Positions 19,385 to 26,854 of a DNA stretch of 64,000 bases are shown here, piece by piece. How positions within the stretch are numbered: the stretch's first letter is position 1; each line of letters starts with the position of its first letter. The stretch comes from Pseudobdellovibrionaceae bacterium. Lineage in GTDB: Bacteria; Bdellovibrionota; Bdellovibrionia; Bdellovibrionales; UBA1609. Made by a program: the position numbers and the translations under genes. The DNA is taken from NCBI GenBank assembly GCA_020635055.1, contig JACKAN010000003.1, positions 124,001 to 188,000 on the forward strand, given 5' to 3'. Under the pieces are notes generated by a model. The model worked only from the letters and a program-made list of their open reading frames with translations, did not search any database and had not been told where the DNA came from.

Positions 19385-19894
19385 CTAGCTTTTTTGTCCT
19401 TTTCTTCCTCTCTCCGAAGTATCTAAATGCCCAATAACTGTTAGTGATTGAATCAGATCATTTAGTTCAACGTTATTATAGGTCCAAAGCTTACCCATCA
19501 AGGACTCATTTAAAGAAGTTTTAGTTTGGCTTTTACAAGCTGTAAAACCACCTGAAAGATAAATGCTTAAGTTTTTGTGAGGCAAACGATACTCAAAGAT
19601 ACTTTCAATAAGATAGCTTAGGCTTCGAGCATCAAAAAATTCATTATAAGAATATCTAAAAATATCTTCTGTGGAATGACCAGAAATAATTACTGATCGC
19701 ATAATGCCATCTCTAGGCACTTCTTCTAATACTTTAGATTGAATTTCAGAAGCAAAGATTGGGCTAACTATTTTTGCTTTATATCCCAAGCTTAGGGCAA
19801 ATTCCTCTAAATCACTTAGGTTTTGCTGACTTGAAATAGAATCGAGGATTCCATAATAATGTGGGCTCTGAATAACTACAAGATACTCTTGTGC
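19385..19894 (-). pseudogene. Fragment of an unknown protein, possibly caspase/C80-peptidase-like
   Basis: The frame is open from 19894 (after a stop at 19895-19897) to 19385, 169 residues, without a start codon near the top (first ATG-type start gives 134 residues). It reads VVIQSPHYYGIL, then VIISGHS, an ARSLSYLIESI helix and IYLSGGFTACKS. A Gly-His and a following AC within such a beta-alpha-beta order is the catalytic pattern of CD-clan cysteine proteases (caspase, C80/CPD). This is suggestive only. The N-terminus is missing, so it is probably a remnant. Confidence 0.4.
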
Positions 19895-20335
19895 TTAAGT
19901 AGATTTACAAGCAAGAAAAAATATACATAGTGAAGAACAGCCAGAACCAACTCCTAAAGCTCAACAGTTTCATTGTATTATGTGTTTCATGAAATGGACC
20001 AAATTGTTTTCGATAGTAATCCTGGGATAATCTTGAAATCCTCAGTTCTTAAATATCTTTGATTGTTTTTAACCTGATTTAATCAGCGAAACCTAAATAA
20101 ATGAGCCATTACTTGGGGGCGGATCGCTTTTAAAAGTTGTTCCATGCCCGGAATTTCTTTAGATTTGTAAATCTACTTGAAATTATATCAGTTCTTCTTT
20201 TTACTTCTCTAGTACTGTCCGTAAGAAACTCATCAATATTTCTTCCATTTTGGTTTAGAGATTGTGCTTCGAGTTCAAGTTTTACTATCTTTTTTTTTAG
20301 TAAAGCTTTATTGACTTGAGAGAGGCCATCTGTGA
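19895..20335. other. AT-rich stretch without a convincing gene
   Basis: A 79-codon minus frame (20130-20369) predicts a lysine- and glutamate-rich helical peptide but shares its 5' end with the repeat element beginning at 20336, has no ribosome site and no family resemblance. I see nothing else. Confidence 0.4.
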
Positions 20336-20675
20336 TTGCAAGGTTCCCGGTAAACTTTTCGATAAGCACCGAAAGATAACTGAACTTATAACTTTATAAC
20401 TTTCTATAACAAATTGTAAAACACTAAAAGCATATAGAAAACATGAAGATAAACTAAAACTAAAACTAAAACAAAGACTAAGACTAAGACTAAGACTAAG
20501 ACTAAGACTAATTACATTATTTAATTCCTATTCTTAATTCTCTGCAAGTATTATAAAAGCAAGGTTTCTGTTTCCATAAAAGGGGAATTATTTCTTGTAA
20601 TTGGTATAAGACTAAAACTAAAACTAAAACCAATATAAATGATAATGGAATAGCGCCGGAGTTGCCTTGCAGCAA
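20336..20675. repeat. Inverted-end minisatellite element E1 (with a nested MITE)
   Basis: Left end TTGCAAGGTTCCCGGT; right end GCGCCGGAGTTGCCTTGCA: imperfect inverted repeats (TGCAAGG...TCC-GG). Inside is a conserved segment (ATAAGCACCGAA... AACACTAAAAGCAT) and a hexamer array of ACTAAA/ACTAAG units near 20452-20510 and 20608-20630, split by a type A miniature element (20510-20607). The same structure recurs at 20689 and 22758. Confidence 0.75.
20510..20607. mobile_element. MITE type A, copy A1, inserted inside element E1
   Basis: About 98 bp, nearly identical to A2 (60625-60727). Its right end is TGTAATTGGTAT; the left end has lost the outer ATACC. It interrupts the hexamer array of E1, with ACTA-type sequence on both sides. 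Confidence 0.75.
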
Positions 20676-20688
20676 TAGCAATATTTTA

Positions 20689-20875
20689 TTGCAAGGTTCC
20701 TGGTTAAATTTGCGATAAGCACCGAATCATAACTAAATTTATACTTTATACCTTTTTATAACAAATTGTAAAACACTAAAAGCATGTAGAAAACATGAAG
20801 ATAAACTAAAACAAAGACTAAAACTAAAACCAATATAAATGATAATGAAATAGCGCCGGAGTTGCCCTGCAGCAA
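20689..20875. repeat. Inverted-end minisatellite element E2
   Basis: Starts TTGCAAGGTTCCTGGTTAAA, ends GCGCCGGAGTTGCCCTGCAG; its hexamer array is short (20804-20830). It lies 13 bases after E1 in the same orientation. Confidence 0.75.
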
Positions 20876-20900
20876 TAGCAATAGAAACAGCAAAGTCAAA

Positions 20901-20921
20901 AAAAGTCGACTGTCGACTTTT
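20901..20921. repeat. Perfect palindrome with SalI-like core
   Basis: AAAAGTCGAC-T-GTCGACTTTT: two perfect 10-bp arms and one central base, just after E2. It could be a cruciform or a protein-binding site; no gene nearby that it obviously controls. Confidence 0.5.
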
Positions 20922-20990
20922 ACTATAGGATTTTGAATGTTGTTACAAGTTATAAAATAGCTATACAGCTCTGTCTTTATATTCTCATAG

Positions 20991-21035
20991 TTGCAAGGTT
21001 CATGATTAAATTTTAGACAAGCACCGAGACATAAG
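20991..21035. repeat. Element E3, left end only
   Basis: TTGCAAGGTTCATGATTAAA followed by ACAAGCACCGAGACATAA matches the left ~45 bp of E1/E2/E4, then similarity stops at a type B miniature element (21063). No right end is present. Confidence 0.55.
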
Positions 21036-21062
21036 TGAAAATTCAAATTTATGACTTATACA

Positions 21063-21155
21063 AATTCTAGAAAATAATTGTTGAAATGAAACTGCTGAGA
21101 GACACTCAAATAAATGAAAATTAGTTTTAAATAAGAGGAATTATTTTCTAGAATT
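21063..21155. mobile_element. MITE type B, copy B1
   Basis: 93 bp with perfect 17-bp terminal inverted repeats AATTCTAGAAAATAATT / AATTATTTTCTAGAATT. The middle (CTGAGAGACACTCAAATAAA) recurs in copy B2 at 61815-61919. Too short to code; must be moved by a transposase acting from elsewhere. Confidence 0.75.
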
Positions 21156-21408
21156 AATGTAATATTGAGAGTGTAAAAATCTTTGTGTATGAAGCAAATT
21201 TATTATCAACCCAGTCGACTTTGGGCTGGGCCCAAGTTGACCTTCTTTGTGCAACCTCCCATAAATGTTTATCGATTTCAAGCTTTATAAGAACATGAAT
21301 GGCGCCAGCAAAGCTGTCACAATTCATGTAAATATTGAAAGGCTTCGCCTCGCCTTTTTTTTGATAATTTTCCCCCCTCACCCCCTGGGGGGCGAAGGGT
21401 TCGGGCAG

Positions 21409-22742
21409 AAAATTATTGATTAAGAATTCCGTGTTAGCTACGTCATCCTATTTTCAAAATGGATGGCCAGCTGGCCCGCAATAACTGGCCAACCTCGCTT
21501 TTTCCTTGGCTTGGCCAGCAAGCTTTGGATAGCAAGAAAGAGCATTTTTACTAGGGCATCGTCGTTGGGGAAACTCGATTTTGTTTTCATGACTTTGCGG
21601 AACTGTCGGTGAACATTCTCTACGATATTAGTGGTGTAAATCATTCGTCGAATTTCTGCCGGATATTTGAAGTATGAGCTGAGGTGCTGCCAATTTGCTC
21701 TCCAGGGGTTAACGGCGCTAGGATAACGGGAACCCCATTTTTCCTCAAAATCTGTCAGAGCCAATTCGGCGGCCCTTATATCTGTTGCTTGATAGATCGT
21801 TTTTAAATCTAAAATAAACTCTCTTTGGGCACTGGAGCCTACGTATTTGAGGCTGTTTCGAATTTGGTGGACTATACATAGCTGAACCTCAGTTTTTGGG
21901 AAGATATTTTCGATGGCTTCGGGAAAACCCTTTAGGCCATCGACACAGGCAATTAGAATATCTTCTACCCCTCTAGACCGTAGGTCATCAAGCACACTCA
22001 ACCAAAAGCGCGAGCCCTCAGTGTTCGAGATCCAAATACCTAGAATATCAACGTCCCCATGGGTATTAATTCCGTAGCAAGTATAGGAGGCCTTATTTAT
22101 AACTTTGCCGTCCTCTCGAGATTTAAAAAATATGGCGTCAAAAAACACGACGGCATATACTGACGACAGAGGCCGAGACTGCCAATCGGCAATTGAATCT
22201 TTGATCCTGTTAGTGATTTGAGATACCAGTGTGGCACTTACATCGCTGCCGTAAATGCCGGCGATGACATCCGTAACATCTCGAGTGCTCATGCCTTTTC
22301 CGTATAGGCTAAAAATTTTCCTTTCAATATCGGGATCAATTCTCTTGTATTTTTCAAGCAGTGTCGGGGTGAACTCGCCATCCCTGTCACGGGGAACCGA
22401 AATTTCTGTCTCCCCAAACGATGTTTTAATTTTTTTCGACGAGAAACCATTGCGGCTATTGGTGCCACTTTTCTTTGACCGCTCGCTATGGCCGTACCCT
22501 AAATGATGGTCCCGTTCTGATTCCATCAGCCCCTCAGCCATGAGTTTGATCATCAGTTGCATCGGCCCGCCTGGGGCACTTAGATCCTCAAACTTTTTTA
22601 CTTTGCTTAAAGAGTCCTTCATTTCTGGACTCTCCATTAGTCTGGCAATTTCCGAACTTTGGTCTGACATACGATGCTCCTTCCGTGGTGCCCACAATCA
22701 AATTGTAGGATCACCTAGTTAGGCTTCGTACACAATAATTTT
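21409..22742 (-). mobile_element. IS256-family insertion sequence
   Basis: About 1.33 kb bounded by inverted ends: AAAATTATTG at 21409-21418 and its complement CAATAATTTT at 22733-22742, with weaker matching over the following ~25 bases (GATCCTA/CATCCTA). It holds one transposase gene. I could not see a convincing target duplication. It sits directly beside element E4. Confidence 0.8.
21438..22670 (-). CDS. IS256-family (mutator-type) DDE transposase
   Basis: 410 residues from ATG 22670 (MSDQSSEIARL; a 9-residue longer frame is possible). Acidic triad candidates: D in VFFDAIFFK (about 177), D in ACVDGLKGF (about 242) and E in TTNIVENVHRQFR (about 350), the last two being the strongest IS256 signatures. 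The preceding CIVHQIRNSLKYV is also family-typical. Frame is intact and full length, so the element may be active. Base composition is richer in G+C than its AT-rich surroundings, consistent with recent arrival. Confidence 0.95.
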   Translation of the reverse strand: MSDQSSEIARLMESPEMKDSLSKVKKFEDLSAPGGPMQLMIKLMAEGLMESERDHHLGYGHSERSKKSGTNSRNGFSSKKIKTSFGETEISVPRDRDGEFTPTLLEKYKRIDPDIERKIFSLYGKGMSTRDVTDVIAGIYGSDVSATLVSQITNRIKDSIADWQSRPLSSVYAVVFFDAIFFKSREDGKVINKASYTCYGINTHGDVDILGIWISNTEGSRFWLSVLDDLRSRGVEDILIACVDGLKGFPEAIENIFPKTEVQLCIVHQIRNSLKYVGSSAQREFILDLKTIYQATDIRAAELALTDFEEKWGSRYPSAVNPWRANWQHLSSYFKYPAEIRRMIYTTNIVENVHRQFRKVMKTKSSFPNDDALVKMLFLAIQSLLAKPRKKRGWPVIAGQLAIHFENRMT

Positions 22743-22757
22743 TACGCTACCGTAATA

Positions 22758-23006
22758 TTACAAGGTTCCTGGTTAAATTTGCGATAAGCACCGAATCATA
22801 ACTAAACTTATAACTTTATAACTTTTTATAACAAATTGTAAAACACTAAAAGCATATAGAAAACATGAAGATAAACTAAAACTAAAACTAAAACTAAAAC
22901 TAAAACTAAGACTAAGACTAAAACTAAGACTAAAACTAAAACAAAGACTAAAACTAAAACCAATATAAATGATAATGAAATAGCGCCGGAGTTGCCCTAC
23001 AGCAAT
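22758..23006. repeat. Inverted-end minisatellite element E4
   Basis: Left end TTACAAGGTTCCTGGTTAAA, right end GCGCCGGAGTTGCCCTACAG. Internal part almost identical to E1/E2; the hexamer array (22874-22958) is the longest, about 14 units of ACTAAA/ACTAAG. Copy-number difference between E1, E2 and E4 shows the array is unstable. Confidence 0.75.
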
Positions 23007-23267
23007 AGCAAAGGCAATTGCAAAATTGAAATCACTTTCATCCGAAATACGAATTATTTTTTTTATCTTGACTATAGAAATCTCAAAAAAAGAAAAAACA
23101 AATGTGATAGTTTAATTGCCTTCTGCGATAGTCGTTTAAACACAATAAAACCCCTCTAAGGCTAGTTTTCTGAATGAACATCAACATTTATCATGAATTT
23201 TTAAAAGACTCTTCAGACCCATTTAAAAACGAAAAATATCACTTTTAAAACCAATGCTATAAAGTCC

Positions 23268-23395
23268 TTAACTAATTAACTAATTAACTAATTAACTAAT
23301 TAACTAATTAACTAATTAACTAATTAACTAATTAACTAATTAACTAATTAACTAATTAACTATTTAACTATTTAACTATTTAACTATTTAACTAT
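23268..23395 (+). repeat. Octanucleotide tandem repeat upstream of HNH endonuclease copy 2
   Basis: Eleven perfect TTAACTAA units (23268-23355) followed by five TTAACTAT units (23356-23395). It ends five bases before the ribosome site AAAGGAGA and 16 bases before the ATG. Slippage would change the length of the promoter-to-start region. Confidence 0.95.
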
Positions 23396-23410
23396 TTAAA
23401 AGGAGATTCC

Positions 23411-24955
23411 ATGCCTTATAATGTGAAAGAAAGCACTACTTTAAATTTAAAGCATCTTAAAGACGATGAGCTTTTAACTCAAACTTTAAATCTTGTGCAA
23501 AAAGAGCGACACTTGCTTACCCAAGTTCTCCATCACCTTAAGGAAGTAGAAAGGCGCAGGTTGTTTTCGGACCTTGGATATCAAAGTTTATTTGAATATG
23601 CAGTTAAAGAACTCAAATATAGTGAGGGCCAAGCCGGCAGAAGAATACAAGCGATGAGGCTTTTAAAGGAACTTCCAGAACTTGAAAAGAAAATAGAATC
23701 AGGAGCCTTAAGTCTAACCAATATCTCTCAAGCTCAAGCCTACTTTAGGGAAGTAAAAAAATCCACAAAATCCACAAAATCAATAGAATACGCAAAATCC
23801 GCAACAACTAAAACAGAATCAAATAAAATATTAAAAGCTACCGACAAAGTAAAAATACTAGAAAATTTAGAAAATAAATCTACTCGCGAAGGGCAAAAAA
23901 TACTTTTACAAATGTTACCCGAAATCGTATTACCAAAAGAGAAAGAACGCATACTTTCTGATAACCATACAGAAATCAAATTTGTTGTAAATCAAGAGTT
24001 AAAAAATAGGCTTACTGAATTAAGATCCTTATTAGGTGCAAAGGGAGCCACGATGAACATGGCGGAACTTATCGAATATATGACAAAAACCAGTATCGAA
24101 GTGATAAAAATTAAAAAGTTCGGAAAGAAGCGGGTCTTAAACGAACCATCACTGGAAAACGTGGGGAGAGCTATAGAAACGCAAAAACTTCTAGAAGCAC
24201 AAATACATATAGAAGAAGAACACAACGTGTCCTTATTTGAATTCCAAAACAAGGCTTCAAAAACAGAGTCAGATCTACCCTGTGGCGCTAGAACTAATAT
24301 TAAAAACATTAAATATAACTTACAGCTAAAGAGAAAATTACCATATAGCAAACAAGCCAAATCTAAATTACAACAAGATCAAATAGCGCCGGAGTTGCAA
24401 TGCAGTATGAACACTACAGCTAAGAATAATAATAGTTTTAAAAATATCTATGAAGATGGATTAGACAAAAAGCAAATAGCGCTGGAGTTGCAATGCAGTA
24501 TGAACTCCACAACTAAAAATAATAAAAGCCTTCCATTTAGAAATGAGAAATGGTTGAACAGCAAAAGATTAGCAACTGAGTTGGTTTGCAACAAAAAGAG
24601 TAAAACTATTAATAACCATCTTTCTCTAGATGTAATTCCAGAACATAGATTTAGTGAATTAGTAAGCAAGCCAAAAGCAACTGAAAATCCGACTGAAAAG
24701 CCAATTAATATATCAACTAATAAATCAACTAGTAGTAGATACATCTCCCAATTACTGAAGTATCAGGTTTGGCAGAGAGACCAAGGGAAATGTCAAATAT
24801 GCAGTGGTCAAAGTTTTTTAAATATTGATCACATTCAACCCTTAGCTATGGGTGGAAAATCAAAGTTAGAAAATCTAAGATTGTTATGTTTTAACTGCAA
24901 TCAGCGACAAGCTATAAATTCATTGGGTATAAAACGAATGGAAAGCTATTTATAA
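23411..24955 (+). CDS. HNH endonuclease, Bdellovibrio-type helical N-domain (copy 2)
   Basis: 514 residues; ATG 23411 after AAAGGAGA. Same design as copy 1 (6278): helical N-domain to about residue 115, variable linker, and HNH domain at 440-510 with CQIC, IDHIQP and CFNCNQRQ. The extra ~90 residues come from the linker, where a unit reading QIAPELQCSMN / QIALELQCSMN / RLATELVCNK recurs about every 35 residues; the DNA of the first two carries the ATAGCGCYGGAGTTGC motif found between genes. Lies in the accessory block and downstream of the octamer repeat. Leader sequence (CACTTTTAAAA..CATGCTATAA type) is shared with copy 1. Confidence 0.8.
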   Translation: MPYNVKESTTLNLKHLKDDELLTQTLNLVQKERHLLTQVLHHLKEVERRRLFSDLGYQSLFEYAVKELKYSEGQAGRRIQAMRLLKELPELEKKIESGALSLTNISQAQAYFREVKKSTKSTKSIEYAKSATTKTESNKILKATDKVKILENLENKSTREGQKILLQMLPEIVLPKEKERILSDNHTEIKFVVNQELKNRLTELRSLLGAKGATMNMAELIEYMTKTSIEVIKIKKFGKKRVLNEPSLENVGRAIETQKLLEAQIHIEEEHNVSLFEFQNKASKTESDLPCGARTNIKNIKYNLQLKRKLPYSKQAKSKLQQDQIAPELQCSMNTTAKNNNSFKNIYEDGLDKKQIALELQCSMNSTTKNNKSLPFRNEKWLNSKRLATELVCNKKSKTINNHLSLDVIPEHRFSELVSKPKATENPTEKPINISTNKSTSSRYISQLLKYQVWQRDQGKCQICSGQSFLNIDHIQPLAMGGKSKLENLRLLCFNCNQRQAINSLGIKRMESYL

Positions 24956-25247
24956 AAAAGATCATGTTAAAAAATAAATAATAATCTAGATAAATAGCTA
25001 ACCGTTTTTAAAAACAAGATTATTAAATTTTTAGATATTTACATTCTGCAAAACTATAAATTATTAGTAAGAAGAATTGAGTTTGTAACGCATCAGCTAC
25101 GAAAAAGTTGACTGTCGCCCTGGCTTGGACTGTCGCCCTGGCTTGTCGCTGGATTGTCGCCCTGGCTGGTCGCCTTGGCTGTTGTCGCCCTGGCTGGTCG
25201 CCTTGGCTGTTGTCGCCCTGGCTGGTCGCCTTGGCTGTTGTCGCCCG
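24956..25247. repeat. Intergenic with GC-rich 28-bp tandem repeat
   Basis: After ~130 bp of AT-rich sequence, a G+C-rich block begins near 25105: three perfect 28-bp units (25155-25182, 25183-25210, 25211-25238) starting TGTCGCCCTGGCTGG, preceded by shorter degenerate units. It stops at the edge of direct repeat DR-R. The minus-strand frame through it (Q/G/D/S-rich) is a by-product. Confidence 0.85.
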
Positions 25248-25373
25248 ACAGCTTATTTAGAAAAGTCAAAAAACGCCAAGAAATATAAATAATACTTAGA
25301 TATAGATTTTGGAGTAAAAGGGGGAATTTTATGAAATTCAATATATTGGCATTATTAGTTGTTCAATTTTTTT
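25248..25373 (+). repeat. Direct repeat DR-R (126 bp), partner of 19197-19323
   Basis: Holds a copy of the AraC gene's last codons and stop (KNAKKYK), the spacer with GGAGTAAAAGGGGG and the start of the 25331 gene. Together with DR-L it shows that the AraC gene and the 25331 gene were once adjacent. Confidence 0.9.
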
Positions 25374-25738
25374 CTTTCCGTTCATTAGCTGCTGCGGATG
25401 ATTCGATTGTATGTAGAGGAGAAGTTTATGTGCCTTCTTTTGACATGAAGGCTGAAGTGGTTCTTTCACTTCCATTAGTTAAAAATGACAAAATCATGGC
25501 TCTATGGCATCCCATTACAAGTGATGAAGATTCTGATGTTTCACTTACAATACATGTTAATGAACCTATACCCAATGGTGTTTTTGTTTTTGCTACTTAT
25601 GATTACTCTCATTTTTCTGGATTCATTACTTTTAAATATCGAAAGGATGCCATCAACGAATTTACATTAGTTGAATTTAAGGGGTTTGAAGGCAAAACCT
25701 CGTTCGGCCCCTCAGACATTTTATGTAAAAAAGAGTAG
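25331..25738 (+). CDS. Small secreted protein of unknown function
   Basis: 135 residues; AAAGGGGGAA precedes ATG 25331. Signal peptide with hydrophobic core ILALLVVQFFSF and likely cleavage after SLAAA (about 22). The mature ~113 residues are beta-rich with two Cys (DSIVCRGEV near the start and DILCKKE at the very end) which could form a disulfide. I recognise no family. Originally next to the AraC gene, to judge from the duplicated junction, so the regulator may control it. Confidence 0.65.
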   Translation: MKFNILALLVVQFFSFRSLAAADDSIVCRGEVYVPSFDMKAEVVLSLPLVKNDKIMALWHPITSDEDSDVSLTIHVNEPIPNGVFVFATYDYSHFSGFITFKYRKDAINEFTLVEFKGFEGKTSFGPSDILCKKE

Positions 25739-25950
25739 TGGAGTGCTGTCGTTAAACTTGATATAAAGATTGTCTCCAGTTTAGCGACCGCACTCTACCT
25801 GTCTTAATATTACAAACTATATAACTGATATGCCTAAGAATTAAAATCTGGCTTAATTCTAATTTGAAACTGTTTAATTGAGTTCTAGACATAAATACTG
25901 ATTTCATGTCTTTCCGTAAGTGATATAATGAGGTTATAGCTGGGGGGTAT

Positions 25951-26439
25951 TATGAAAGTTGCTTTATTTTTGTCGACAATGGTTTTAACAGGATCAGCAT
26001 TTGCTACGACATATTTTGCCCGAGTGAAATTGTGGTTAAAAGACCTGATACAAATGTTATAAAAATATTTGCACGTGGGCGATAAATATATACAGCTGTT
26101 GTTTCTCCTGTAGAAGGAAACCAGATTCAAACAAAAATCAATATCATGTTGAGCCAAGCTGAGAATGAGAACCGGAAAATAGGTGTAGAAACGAATGTTT
26201 TAATGAGTGGGAAAAAATCAGCTAATGCCCTTGAAGGATGTGTTTTTGTAGGAGATACAGAGCGAGATCTACTGGGAAACTGTCCTGAAACCTTACGAGC
26301 CATTAATTCAATTTTAGGAAGTAAGGGAACTCTTTCTCAGGAAGAAATCGAGAAAATGAGAAATGTTATAAAACTTAATTCAAAGAAATTTCAACCGTCT
26401 CTACAAAGAACAAAAAAATCAGTTGAGAAAGTTCAATGA
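25951..26439 (+). pseudogene. Frameshifted secreted-protein gene
   Basis: ATG 25951 after GGGGGG gives a signal peptide (MKVALFLSTMVLTGSAFA) but the frame ends at 26060. A second frame from about 26015 reads CPSEIVVKRPDTNVIKIFARG, meets TAA at 26083, and continues through ATG 26146 (MLSQAENENRK...) to 26439. One slip and one stop therefore separate signal and body. Whether the 97-residue 3' frame is translated alone is unknown. No family recognised. Confidence 0.55.
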
Positions 26440-26854
26440 TAATAAAATATTTAACAAAACCAACATATACGGGGCGAATGAAGTGGTAGTGTGCTTATAA
26501 ATCACGGGATGTTTTGCCTAAAAAATATCAGGGTGATGATGTTACGTATCAGATTCTTGAGTCTATATGAGAATAATGGAAATGTTCCTACAATTATTAA
26601 ATACAGCCTCTAAAAATAAAAGAATAGCACAAAAGTCTATCCCGAACACCAGGCTTTCAAAATGAAATCGGCCGTGCCCTCTGTAGGATCAGCTTCAGAA
26701 GTTAATTAAAAAAGATTTCCAGCACCGAATACAGGACGCGCTGGGTCGTAATGTTTGCAGCTATTGCTGAAAATTAATAGAATAGTTATAAGTGAACCCT
26801 ATGAATAACGTAACTGCGCCAAAACAAACATCAATTACAACGAACCAATAATAA
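26440..26854. other. Intergenic region upstream of thrS
   Basis: 415 bp with short open stretches only; the thrS promoter and any leader must be in its last part, but I see no clear boxes and no strong Shine-Dalgarno before thrS. Confidence 0.4.

Noticed and set aside
20756..21046. 96-codon minus-strand frame with a Leu/Val-rich end
   Set aside because: It is read through the hexamer array and element E2; the hydrophobic tail comes from the repeat, and no start context exists.
21154..21381. 75-codon minus-strand frame beside the IS256 element
   Set aside because: No family resemblance and no ribosome site; it overlaps the end of MITE B1 and a G-rich run. It might be an antitoxin-like remnant but I cannot support that.
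25155..25238. Possible CRISPR array
   Set aside because: The units are directly contiguous with no spacers, and there are no cas genes in the window.
25093..25341. 82-codon minus-strand frame rich in Q, G, D and S
   Set aside because: It is the translation of the 28-bp GC-rich tandem repeat, not a protein.
26146..26439. Separate small gene starting at ATG 26146
   Set aside because: The same frame runs upstream through matching coding sequence to a stop at 26083 and a frameshift, so it is better read as the end of a broken gene.
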